64,000 nt of DNA. It comes from Chloroflexota bacterium. Its GTDB lineage: Bacteria > Chloroflexota > Anaerolineae > UBA2200. Numbering within the stretch: the first letter of the stretch is position 1; the number at the start of each line of letters is the position of its first letter. This document shows positions 8,099 through 15,446 of the stretch, in pieces. Location: the NCBI GenBank assembly GCA_014360755.1, contig JACIWX010000003.1, positions 153,678-217,677 on the forward strand, read 5' to 3'. The notes under the pieces are model-generated. The model searched no databases. It was not told where the DNA came from and saw only the letters and a list, made by a program, of their open reading frames with translations. The translations under genes were made by a program, and so were the position numbers.

Positions 8099-10243
8099 AT
8101 GAGTGCGATGGAAAAGTTCGAGCAATTTCTTCAAAAACTGGATAAGAACCTGTCCGAGGCGGATATGAAGCTCTTGCGGCGCGCTTATCAAGTAGCGGCG
8201 CGAGCGCATGAAGGGCAGACGCGCCTGTCGGGCGAACCCTATGTATACCATACGCTAGCCGTAGCAGAGATCCTGGCGGATTTGCACATGGACGCCGCAA
8301 CGCTGGCTGCTGCTCTGCTGCACGATGTCCCTGAAGACACATCCGTTACCCTCGAGGACCTCCGCGCCCAATTCGGGGATGAGGTTGCCAAACTCGTGGA
8401 TGGCGTGACCAAATTGGAGCGCATCCGGGAGCTGAGCCGCAGTCGCCACGGTACCTTGGCTGAAGCACAAGCGGAAAACGTGCGGAAAATTTTCCTCGCC
8501 ATGGTAGATGACATCCGCGTCATTATGATCAAGTTGGCAGACCGCCTGCACAACATGCGCACTCTGAACGCCTTGCCGCCTGAGAAGCAACAGCGGATCG
8601 CCCAAGAGACTCTTGACATTTATGCCCCACTTGCCAATCGCCTGGGTATCTGGGAACTGAAGTGGCAGTTGGAAGACCTAGCGCTGCAGCATCTGGAACC
8701 GGAGGAATACCGAAGAATCGCACGGTTGCTGGCGGAAAAGCGCCAGGAGCGGGAGGAATACCTTCAGCGCGTGATTGCCATCATCCGCAACCGGTTGAAG
8801 GAAGAGGGCATTGTGGCGGAGGTAACGGGGCGCCCCAAGCACATCTACAGCATTTACCGCAAGATGAAGGAGAAGGAGCGGGACTTTGAAGAGATTTACG
8901 ATGTGCGCGGGGTGCGCATTATCGTGGACAGCGTCAAAGATTGTTACGCTGTATTGGGCATCATTCATACTATGTGGAGGCCAATTCCTGGCCAATTTGA
9001 TGATTATATCGCGATGCCCAAAGACAACCTTTACCAATCCCTGCACACCGCAGTCATCGGGCCAGAAGGGCGACCCTTTGAGGTGCAGATCCGCACGTGG
9101 GACATGCACCGCGTAGCGGAATATGGCATTGCTGCACACTGGCGCTACAAAGAGCAAGTCAGAAGAGACCTCAGTTTGGAAGCGAAGATCGCCTGGCTTC
9201 GTCAGGAATCTGAACTGCGTCGCGAGGTCAAAGATGCGGGCCAGTTCGTGGAATCGTTGAAGAGTGACGTCTTCCCGGAGCGAGTCTATGTCTTCACTCC
9301 AAAGGGAGACATCGTGGATCTGCCCAAGGGAGCCACACCAGTGGATTTTGCCTATTATATCCACACGGAGATAGGCCACCGCTGTCGTGGAGCAAAAGTG
9401 AACGGTCGCCTAGTGCCGCTAGATTACCAGTTACACACGGGGGACCAGGTGGAGATCTTGACGGCGAAAAAAGGTGGCCCCACCCGCGATTGGTTGAACC
9501 CAGAACTGGGGTATATCAAAACTGCCCGTGCGCGGGAGAAAGTCCGGCAGTGGTTCAAGCAGCAAGAACGCGCGGAGAATATTGCGCAAGGTCGCGAGAT
9601 ATTGGAAAAGGAACTGCAGCGCCTGGGATTGGAACAGCGACCATTTGAAGAAATCGCGCGGATTTTCAAGTACGATAATGCGGATAATTTCCTTGCCGCC
9701 ATTGGCTATGGCGACATTGCTCCGCAGCAGATCGCGGCAAAGCTGGCAGATGCCGTTGTGCAGCCCCAGCTTTTCCCTGAACCCATATTGCCTCCGCCGG
9801 CAGTGGTCGGCATTCAAGTAAAAGGAGTGGGCGATTTGCTCACGCGCTTGGCACGATGCTGTAATCCAGTGCCTGGAGACCCTATTATCGGCTACATTAC
9901 CAGGGGGACTGGTATTACGGTTCACCGCCAGGATTGTCCTAACATCAAGAACATCAAAGATACGGAACGCTTGATTGGCGTAGAGTGGGGCGTGATGCGT
10001 GAGGCCTATCCAGTGGACATCCGCATCGAAGCCTTCGATCGGGCGGGGCTTTTACGAGATGTTGCCTCCATTGTGGCGGATGAGGGCATCAACATGAGCG
10101 CAGCCAATGTCTCCACACATGCCGATAACACGGCTACCATTCAGGCTACTTTGTTGATCAACAATATCCAGCAATTGCGCAATGTGCTGAGCAGGCTGGA
10201 AAGCCTGCGCGATGTGCTGGAAGTACGGCGCGAAAAGGCTTAG
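8099..10243 (+). CDS. rel: Bifunctional (p)ppGpp synthetase/hydrolase
   Basis: This 714-residue protein has the full long RSH architecture: an HD hydrolase domain (AALLHDVPEDT, His75-Asp76), a synthetase domain (RPKHIYSIYRKM; YDVRGVRIIV), a TGS domain (VYVFTPKGDIVDLPKGATP), a helical linker with conserved cysteines (RLARCCNPVPGD) and a C-terminal ACT domain (AFDRAGLLRDVASIVADEGIN, positions 10040-10110). It makes and degrades the stringent-response alarmone at the ribosome. The intact HD pair suggests both activities. No strong ribosome site precedes either ATG (8099 or 8108). It converges on the Rrf2 gene with only nine bases between stops. Confidence 0.96.
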   Translation: MSAMEKFEQFLQKLDKNLSEADMKLLRRAYQVAARAHEGQTRLSGEPYVYHTLAVAEILADLHMDAATLAAALLHDVPEDTSVTLEDLRAQFGDEVAKLVDGVTKLERIRELSRSRHGTLAEAQAENVRKIFLAMVDDIRVIMIKLADRLHNMRTLNALPPEKQQRIAQETLDIYAPLANRLGIWELKWQLEDLALQHLEPEEYRRIARLLAEKRQEREEYLQRVIAIIRNRLKEEGIVAEVTGRPKHIYSIYRKMKEKERDFEEIYDVRGVRIIVDSVKDCYAVLGIIHTMWRPIPGQFDDYIAMPKDNLYQSLHTAVIGPEGRPFEVQIRTWDMHRVAEYGIAAHWRYKEQVRRDLSLEAKIAWLRQESELRREVKDAGQFVESLKSDVFPERVYVFTPKGDIVDLPKGATPVDFAYYIHTEIGHRCRGAKVNGRLVPLDYQLHTGDQVEILTAKKGGPTRDWLNPELGYIKTARAREKVRQWFKQQERAENIAQGREILEKELQRLGLEQRPFEEIARIFKYDNADNFLAAIGYGDIAPQQIAAKLADAVVQPQLFPEPILPPPAVVGIQVKGVGDLLTRLARCCNPVPGDPIIGYITRGTGITVHRQDCPNIKNIKDTERLIGVEWGVMREAYPVDIRIEAFDRAGLLRDVASIVADEGINMSAANVSTHADNTATIQATLLINNIQQLRNVLSRLESLRDVLEVRREKA

Positions 10244-10252
10244 CGAGGCATT

Positions 10253-10693
10253 TCATCGCTGTTGTGCTTTCCCTGGGCCTCGCATTGCAATGGTTTGTTG
10301 AGCGAGTACTTCCAAGGTAGCGGCGTCAAGCGTGTTTAGTAATTGTTCCTGTGCTTTGCGCAGCACAATATAGACGGCGCAATCTTCCACATAAGGGCAT
10401 TCTTCTCGGATATCCAGGCATTTGTTCAATGAGATGGGTCCCTGCAGCGCTTCGATGACGTGGCGCAGCGTAATCTCAGAGGCAGGCTTGGCTAGGCAGA
10501 ACCCCCCTTTGGCTCCACGGTGCGAGCGAACAAGGCCAGCCTTCGTCAAATCTTGGAAGAGTTTGGCTAGGTAAGTCTCCGGGATGTCCTGGCTCTGGGC
10601 AATTTCGTGGAGCAGGCTCACCTTCCCGTTGGGCTGCATGGCCAGGTAAAGGATACCCCGTATGCCGTAATCGGTTCCTCTGGTTATCTTCAT
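10253..10693 (-). CDS. Rrf2-family transcriptional regulator with probable Fe-S cluster
   Basis: This 146-residue protein has the Rrf2 winged helix (MKITRGTDYGIRGILYLA at the start, then a recognition region ending SHRGAKGGFCLAKPA) and three cysteines in CLDIREECPYVEDC. In IscR and NsrR the equivalent cysteines hold an Fe-S cluster that senses iron-sulfur status, NO or redox. The spacing here is C-x6-C-x5-C. The ATG at 10693 has AAAGGAGG nine bases upstream; a GTG at 10699 is closer to that site and less likely. It is divergent from the AsnC-receiver locus and could regulate it, but that is inference. Confidence 0.92.
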   Translation of the reverse strand: MKITRGTDYGIRGILYLAMQPNGKVSLLHEIAQSQDIPETYLAKLFQDLTKAGLVRSHRGAKGGFCLAKPASEITLRHVIEALQGPISLNKCLDIREECPYVEDCAVYIVLRKAQEQLLNTLDAATLEVLAQQTIAMRGPGKAQQR

Positions 10694-10739
10694 CTGCACT
10701 TGCCTCCTTTTGCCTCATCCGCAAGAACAATCTAACTCC

Positions 10740-10768
10740 ATTATAGTATGAAATGCCAGTAAATACAA
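10740..10768 (-). promoter_or_regulatory. Promoter of the Rrf2 gene
   Basis: On the minus strand a perfect TATAAT (10740-10745) lies 17 bases from a weak TTGTAT (10763-10768). It points at the Rrf2 start codon about 50 bases downstream. Confidence 0.55.
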
Positions 10769-10862
10769 GAGCAAGTGGGCATATTTGAGTTGCTTACTCT
10801 GCAAAATATCCTACCCTTCTCCCGCGCCATTTGGACGAAATAATACATGTTACTATAGAAAT

Positions 10863-10891
10863 TTGACGAAATTCGCAAAATATGCTATAAT
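10863..10891 (+). promoter_or_regulatory. Promoter of the AsnC-receiver/NuoEF locus
   Basis: TTGACG (10863-10868) and TATAAT (10886-10891) have a 17-base spacer, essentially consensus. Start of transcription is expected near 10898, about 20-26 bases before the first gene. Confidence 0.8.
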
Positions 10892-10923
10892 ATTAAACGA
10901 AAATCGTAAGGTCTGCTTTGCAC

Positions 10924-11748
10924 ATGGATGAACTAGATCGGCGCATTATCGCCTTCTTGCAACTAGACGGTCGTGCTTCTAATGTAGAGATTGCGCGCGC
11001 TCTGGGTGTGGCGGAGGCTACGGTGCGCAAGCGCATTGAGCGCTTGCTTGCCGAAGGAGTGATACGTATCGTGGCCATTCCCAGCGTGGATAAACTCGGC
11101 CTGGAAGTGGAAACGGTGATCTTGCTCAAGGTAGAGCCTGCACAGGCTTTGCGCATTGGGGAGCAACTGGCGGCGATGAAGGAAGTGCGTGCTGTGCGCT
11201 ACACAACGGGAGAATATGATTTGATTGTTGAAGCGGTTTTCCCCTCCAATGAGGATCTGCTCCACTTTCTCACCAACCGTTTGGCAAGTATACCTGGGAT
11301 CCGTGCCACCGCGACTTCCTACGTCTTGAAAAGCATCAAACAGCACTGTGATTGGATTTTGCCTAGGGAAGGCCCTCCCTTGATTCTCGTCGTAGATGAT
11401 GATCCAGATTTCGTCGAATTCACGCGCATGGTGCTGGAAAAAGCGGGTTACCGCGTCATTGCTGCGGCGAATGGTGAGCAAGGCCTTCAAGCCATGCGTC
11501 AGGAGCAACCAGATCTGGTCATTCTGGATGTGATGATGAGCGGGATTCTCGATGGCTTGAACGCAAGCATGCGCATGAGGACAGTGCAAGGGTTGGAGAA
11601 AACGCCTATCCTCATGGTTTCCTCTATCACTAGCTCAGACTATGCGGCGATGTTCCCTACGGATGAGTATGTCCCGGTAGAGAGCTTTCTCTCTAAACCA
11701 GTCAGCCCTGAGCAATTGCTGTCGGAAATACAGCGATTGTTGCCATAG
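10924..11748 (+). CDS. Lrp/AsnC regulator fused to a response-regulator receiver domain
   Basis: The first 60 or so residues are an AsnC-type helix-turn-helix (ELDRRIIAFLQLDGR; ATVRKRIERLLAEGVI), followed by the Lrp effector-binding beta-alpha fold (to about residue 150). A complete receiver domain then fills the rest: LVVDDDPDFVE, phospho-acceptor Asp in ILDVMMSG, Ser in LMVSSI and Lys in LSKPV. Lrp/AsnC proteins normally respond to small molecules; this fusion would add control by phosphorylation. The ATG at 10924 is given; a TTG at 10918 has AAGG six bases upstream and may be the true start. The receiver closely resembles the three stand-alone receivers downstream, so it probably shares their kinase. 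Confidence 0.9.
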   Translation: MDELDRRIIAFLQLDGRASNVEIARALGVAEATVRKRIERLLAEGVIRIVAIPSVDKLGLEVETVILLKVEPAQALRIGEQLAAMKEVRAVRYTTGEYDLIVEAVFPSNEDLLHFLTNRLASIPGIRATATSYVLKSIKQHCDWILPREGPPLILVVDDDPDFVEFTRMVLEKAGYRVIAAANGEQGLQAMRQEQPDLVILDVMMSGILDGLNASMRMRTVQGLEKTPILMVSSITSSDYAAMFPTDEYVPVESFLSKPVSPEQLLSEIQRLLP

Positions 11749-11791
11749 TAAACAGGAGCGAGATTCTCACTAAACAAAAAGGAGGATATGC

Positions 11792-12169
11792 ATGGCCAAA
11801 ATTCTAGTTGTTGATGACGATCCGGATTTCGTAGAGATTACGCGCACGATTTTGGAATCCCATGGCTATGAGGTAGCCTCAGCAGCCAACGGCGACCAGG
11901 CACTGCAGGCGATGCGCAAGGATGTGCCGGACTTGGTGCTGCTCGATGTAATGATGGCTACGGTGCTGGACGGCCTCAATTTGAGCCACGTCATGAGCGA
12001 GGACCCAGTCCTGAAGGATGTGCCTGTGGTCATGGTTTCCTCGATCACCGATAGCCCTCACGCAGGTTTATTTCCTACAGATGAATACATCCCAATTGAT
12101 GCTTGGATTTCAAAGCCAGTGCAGCCTGAAGAGTTGCTCAATAAGGTTGCCCAGTTCGTCAAGAAGTAG
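11792..12169 (+). CDS. Stand-alone receiver-domain protein (FPTDEY type), copy 1
   Basis: A 125-residue receiver with no output domain. It has LVVDDDPDFVE, the phospho-Asp in LLDVMMATVLDGL, the switch Ser in VMVSSI and Lys in ISKPVQPEELL. Two features mark it off from CheY-like proteins: the LDVMM-xxx-LDGL loop is longer than the usual LDxxMPxxDG, and an FPTDEY insert precedes the conserved Lys. Both recur in the fused receiver and the other two copies, so these arose by duplication. AAGGAGG lies seven bases before the ATG. Probable role: phosphorylation relay or protein-protein switch. Confidence 0.9.
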   Translation: MAKILVVDDDPDFVEITRTILESHGYEVASAANGDQALQAMRKDVPDLVLLDVMMATVLDGLNLSHVMSEDPVLKDVPVVMVSSITDSPHAGLFPTDEYIPIDAWISKPVQPEELLNKVAQFVKK

Positions 12170-12185
12170 TTGAGGAGTCAACACC

Positions 12186-12614
12186 ATGTCCTCTGCCGGT
12201 AAGGTGCTGGTTGTTGATGACGACCCTGATTTCGTGGAGTATACCCGCATTGTGCTAGAGTCCCAGGGATACGAAGTGCGGACGGCGGCAACGGCTGAAC
12301 AGGCGTTAAGGATGATGCGCCAGGAAAAGCCAGACGTTGCCCTGTTGGACGTGATGATGTCCTATGTACTCGATGGCTTGAATCTCACGCGCCAAATGCG
12401 GGATGACCCAGAACTCCGCGATATCCCGGTGATCATGATCTCGGCGATTGTCAGTAGGGAAGAAGCGGGGGTCTTTCCAACCGATGAATATCTGGCGGTT
12501 GACGCATTCATGACCAAACCCGTTGATCCGGCGGACTTGTTACAGCAAGTCGCCGCACTAATCCAACGCCGCAAAGGCGGCGAGACTAGCAAGGGGGGAA
12601 AATGCAACCATTAG
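12186..12614 (+). CDS. Stand-alone receiver-domain protein (FPTDEY type), copy 2
   Basis: A 142-residue receiver of the same subfamily as its neighbours: VDDDPDFVEYTR, Asp in LLDVMMSYVLDGL, the switch region VIMISAIVSREEAGVFPTDEY and Lys in MTKPVDPADLL. It has a basic, glycine-rich tail (RRKGGETSKGGK) that the others lack. A GAGGAG site lies before the ATG. The tail overlaps the start of the NuoE-like gene by 13 bases, so translation of the receiver and the redox subunit is coupled. That is the strongest sign that receivers and NuoEF work in one process. Confidence 0.9.
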   Translation: MSSAGKVLVVDDDPDFVEYTRIVLESQGYEVRTAATAEQALRMMRQEKPDVALLDVMMSYVLDGLNLTRQMRDDPELRDIPVIMISAIVSREEAGVFPTDEYLAVDAFMTKPVDPADLLQQVAALIQRRKGGETSKGGKCNH

Positions 12615-13060
12615 AAGCCAAAATTGCTGATCCAGCCAAACGCTCCATGCTATTAACTGCACTCTACATTGCCCAGGAGCAGTATGGCTACCTGACCAAG
12701 GAAGCCATAGAACGTGTAGCCACACGGTTAGGGTTACCTGTAGCGGACGTGTATTCCATGGCTAGTTTCTACAGCCTCTATCGTCTGCAACCCACAGGAC
12801 GCTATGTATTGCAAGTCTGCGAGGGGTTATCCTGCCATCTCGTAGGTGGCGCGGACCGCCTGGTTGATTACCTACGCAAGAAGTTGGGCATCGAAGTAGG
12901 AGAGACGACCCCTGATGGCTTGTTCACCTTGCAGACCGTGCAGTGCCTGGCTTCCTGCGGCACGTCTCCGGCGATGCGCGTGAACGATGCGCTGTATGAG
13001 AACATGACTGCCGAGAAAGTAGACGAATTATTGGACACACTAAGGGGGTACCATGTTTGA
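12602..13060 (+). CDS. nuoE: NuoE-like thioredoxin-fold [2Fe-2S] subunit
   Basis: This 152-residue protein matches NuoE/HndA/HoxE: an N-terminal helical domain, then a thioredoxin-like fold with the [2Fe-2S] ligands in CEGLSC and CLASC. In complex I and NAD-linked hydrogenases it pairs with NuoF, which lies directly downstream and overlaps it by eight bases. No NuoG, hydrogenase or formate dehydrogenase gene adjoins this pair, so the electron partner is unknown. A second NuoE-like protein lies in the hydrogenase operon at 33884-34351. Confidence 0.93.
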   Translation: MQPLEAKIADPAKRSMLLTALYIAQEQYGYLTKEAIERVATRLGLPVADVYSMASFYSLYRLQPTGRYVLQVCEGLSCHLVGGADRLVDYLRKKLGIEVGETTPDGLFTLQTVQCLASCGTSPAMRVNDALYENMTAEKVDELLDTLRGYHV

Positions 13061-14321
13061 GAAAGTCTTGACGCGAAATTTTAGCTTACCTCGTTCAGAG
13101 AGCATTGACACCTATCTGGCGAATGGTGGCTATCAGGCACTGCAGAAGGTGCTCCGCGAGTACACGCCGGAGCAGGTGATTGAAATGGTTACCGCTTCCG
13201 GTCTGCGCGGGCGAGGGGGTGCCGGTTTTCCGGCTGGGCGCAAGTGGGCTTTTATTCCTAAAGATCCACAGATTGAGAAATATGTCTGTGTCAACACGGA
13301 TGAGGGAGAACCAGGCACCTTTAAGGATCGTGAACTAGTCGAGAAAGATCCGCATCAGGTGATCGAAGGGGTCATCATTGCCAGTTATGCCGTGGGAGCC
13401 CATCGCGCCTTCGTCTACATCCGCGGCGAGTTTTTCCTGGGTGTGAAGCGTTGGATCAAAGCGATTGACGATGCTTACGCCAAGGGGTTCTTGGGCAAAA
13501 ACATTCTGGGCAGCGGGTTCTCGCTCGATTTGTCCGTGCACCGCGGCGCTGGTGCATATATTTGCGGTGAGGAGACCGCCTTGATCGAATCCCTAGAGGG
13601 CAAACGTGGACAGCCCAGGAAAAAACCGCCCTATCCAGCTAGTGTGGGCTTGTGGGGCAAGCCGACTTTGGTGCACAATGTGGAGACATTAGCGAATGTC
13701 CCACATATTATCAACCGTGGTGCAGAATGGTACGCCAGCATAGGCACGCCCAAGAGCACTGGCCCCAAGATCTTTTGTGTCAGTGGGCATGTCAAGAATC
13801 GTGGCATTTTTGAGTTGCCCCTTGGCGTACCGTTGCGCGAGATCCTCTACGAATATGCGGGCGGAATGGCTTTTGACAAGAAGCTGAAGGCAGTTATCCC
13901 GGGGGGCGCCTCCACTCCCATGCTCACCCCTGACCAACTGGATATTCCAATGGCTTTTGAGACACTGGAAGCGGCTGGGACGATGCTGGGGACCGGCGCC
14001 ATCATTGTCATGAATGAAGACACCTGCATGGTGGATGTAGCGCGGCGGTTAATGCGCTTTTTTGCGCATGAATCCTGCGGGCATTGCACACCTTGTCGAA
14101 CAGGCACGACTCGTATGCTAGCGTTGCTGGAGGATCTGGAACACGGAAGGGGCAAGGCTGAAGACATCGAGCGTCTGGAAGAGATTGCTTCCAAGATGCG
14201 CGGCTTGACCTTCTGCCCGATGGGTGATGCTGCAGCGAACCCCATTCTGAGTAGCCTGAAGTTGTTCCGGGATGAGTATGAATACCATGTGAAATACAAG
14301 CGCTGTGCGGTAGCGGCATAG
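13053..14321 (+). CDS. nuoF: NuoF-like NADH-binding flavoprotein (FMN, [4Fe-4S])
   Basis: A 422-residue protein with the NuoF core: the FMN/NADH site (GLRGRGGAGFPAGRKW; NTDEGEPGTFKDRE; GAGAYICGEETALIES), an SLBB region, and the C-terminal [4Fe-4S] motif ESCGHCTPCRTG with the fourth ligand in TFCPMGD. It oxidises NADH and passes electrons to Fe-S carriers. It lacks the N-terminal thioredoxin-like extension and C-terminal additions of the hydrogenase-linked NuoF at 29743-32793. It is sandwiched between receivers and overlaps the NuoE-like gene. As a diaphorase-like module without NuoG it may serve an unlinked partner or feed a redox signal. Confidence 0.94.
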   Translation: MFEKVLTRNFSLPRSESIDTYLANGGYQALQKVLREYTPEQVIEMVTASGLRGRGGAGFPAGRKWAFIPKDPQIEKYVCVNTDEGEPGTFKDRELVEKDPHQVIEGVIIASYAVGAHRAFVYIRGEFFLGVKRWIKAIDDAYAKGFLGKNILGSGFSLDLSVHRGAGAYICGEETALIESLEGKRGQPRKKPPYPASVGLWGKPTLVHNVETLANVPHIINRGAEWYASIGTPKSTGPKIFCVSGHVKNRGIFELPLGVPLREILYEYAGGMAFDKKLKAVIPGGASTPMLTPDQLDIPMAFETLEAAGTMLGTGAIIVMNEDTCMVDVARRLMRFFAHESCGHCTPCRTGTTRMLALLEDLEHGRGKAEDIERLEEIASKMRGLTFCPMGDAAANPILSSLKLFRDEYEYHVKYKRCAVAA

Positions 14322-14353
14322 CGTGAGAATGATTTTTCTGCGAGGAGGAACCT

Positions 14354-14734
14354 GTGTCCAAGAAAATTTTGGTGGTAGATGACGACCCTGACTTTGTCGA
14401 GGCTATGCGCCTGACTTTGGAGCCCCATGGCTATCAGGTCATCAGCGCCGCCAGTGGCGATGAGGGCCTTGCCAAGGTGAAATCGGAACGACCCGACTTG
14501 GTGATCCTGGATGTGATCATGTCTTCGGTGCTGGATGGTCTGCAGATGAGCCAGCGTATGCAGGAAAACCCAGAGCATAAGCGGATTCCTATCCTTATGG
14601 TCACCTCGATCGCCAATACGGACTATGCGGCGCTGTTCCCGACGGATGAGTACATCAGCATTGATGGTTTTCTTTCCAAACCTGTGCCGCCAGATGTCCT
14701 GCTTAAACGTATCTCGGAGCTATTGCAGCGCTGA
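14354..14734 (+). CDS. Stand-alone receiver-domain protein (FPTDEY type), copy 3
   Basis: A 126-residue receiver starting at a GTG with GAGGAGG just upstream. It keeps the shared marks: LVVDDDPDFVEAMR, Asp in ILDVIMSSVLDGL, the switch residue T/S in LMVTSI, FPTDEY, and Lys in LSKPVPPDVLL. It follows the NuoF-like gene by 32 bases and precedes a structured intergenic region. No output domain is present. Confidence 0.9.
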   Translation: MSKKILVVDDDPDFVEAMRLTLEPHGYQVISAASGDEGLAKVKSERPDLVILDVIMSSVLDGLQMSQRMQENPEHKRIPILMVTSIANTDYAALFPTDEYISIDGFLSKPVPPDVLLKRISELLQR

Positions 14735-14781
14735 ATGGCTATTTGCTAAAAACTCCACGATTAGGTTATCATGCATGTGAA

Positions 14782-14815
14782 CTGCTCACTCTTTGGAGAG
14801 CGAGTGCATGAGCAG
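14782..14815 (+). repeat. Imperfect stem-loop after receiver copy 3
   Basis: CTGCTCACTC (14782-14791) can pair with GAGTG (14802-14806) and AGCAG (14811-14815), leaving a four-base bulge on the 3' side. It lies 47 bases after the receiver stop and eight bases before a stronger perfect inverted repeat. No T-run follows, so it is not an obvious terminator. Confidence 0.5.
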
Positions 14816-14822
14816 TAGCGAG

Positions 14823-14866
14823 TTCCCATGTGCCCCTAATTGCATTCAGTTAGGGGCACATGGGAA
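14823..14866 (+). repeat. Perfect 17-bp inverted repeat in the ACT-gene leader
   Basis: TTCCCATGTGCCCCTAA (14823-14839) and its exact reverse complement (14850-14866) flank a ten-base loop. It ends 14 bases before the GGAGG of the ACT gene. The hairpin is followed by AAAAGG rather than a T-run, so it looks like an operator or a structured 5' leader rather than a terminator. Confidence 0.8.
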
Positions 14867-14893
14867 AAGGGACATCTGCTGGAGGATATGAAG

Positions 14894-15370
14894 ATGACAG
14901 CCAAAGTGAAAGCAGGGGGCATCATCCGTAATGAGCGGTTGGCAAAGATCGGGGTCATGTCTGCCCCTGACCGCTGCGGCCTGGCGTGTGATGTGCTTCG
15001 GGCGCTTGGCGACAAAGGAATTAATGTCGAGTTTATCGTGCAGTGCACAGACTTGGCGAACAATAGCCACATTGTCCTCTGTGTTCGTGAAGAGAACCTA
15101 GAGCAGGCGCTTACGGTGCTCAAGCCATTGCAGAGCGCGGTCAGGGCAGAGGAGATCACTTATCAGCCCAATGTCGCCATCGTATCTGTCTTTGGGCCCG
15201 ATTTCCGCGAGCGCCCGGCCGTTGCCGCCGCAGTCTTTGCCGCCATGGCTTCAGCGGGAATTAACATCCTAGCGATCAGCACATCCATCTCTACCGTCTC
15301 CTGTGTGATAGATGGGAATCGAGTGGATGATGCAGTAGTGGCCTTGAGGGAGTTCTTTGATCTACCATAA
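14894..15370 (+). CDS. Tandem ACT-domain protein (aspartate-kinase regulatory-like)
   Basis: A 158-residue protein made of two ACT domains and no catalytic domain. The first half (KIGVMSAPDRCGLACDVLRA then LGDKGINVEFIVQC) and the second (VAIVSVFGPDFRERPAVAAA then MASAGINILAISTS) resemble the C-terminal regulatory part of aspartate kinases, which binds amino acids. The start at 14894 is chosen because GGAGG lies eight bases upstream; earlier in-frame codons fall in or before the ribosome site. It would sense a small ligand, perhaps an amino acid, and might act on the histidine kinase encoded next. That partnership is inferred from position alone. Confidence 0.85.
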   Translation: MTAKVKAGGIIRNERLAKIGVMSAPDRCGLACDVLRALGDKGINVEFIVQCTDLANNSHIVLCVREENLEQALTVLKPLQSAVRAEEITYQPNVAIVSVFGPDFRERPAVAAAVFAAMASAGINILAISTSISTVSCVIDGNRVDDAVVALREFFDLP

Positions 15371-15446
15371 ATGGAATGAGTGATAATGGACAATAGACGG
15401 CGGGGCGTCTCAGCGGCGCTCACGCCATGCAACTAGTAATCCGAAC

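Noticed and set aside
8001..8342. A 113-codon minus-strand frame across the rel start
   Set aside because: It overlaps the conserved HD domain of rel antisense, has no ribosome site and no recognisable family.
13851..14578. A 243-codon minus-strand frame opposite nuoF and receiver copy 3
   Set aside because: Both plus-strand genes have intact motifs and ribosome sites; the antisense frame has neither.
14823..14866. The perfect inverted repeat as a terminator for receiver copy 3
   Set aside because: It is followed by AAAAGG and GACATC rather than a T-run on either strand.
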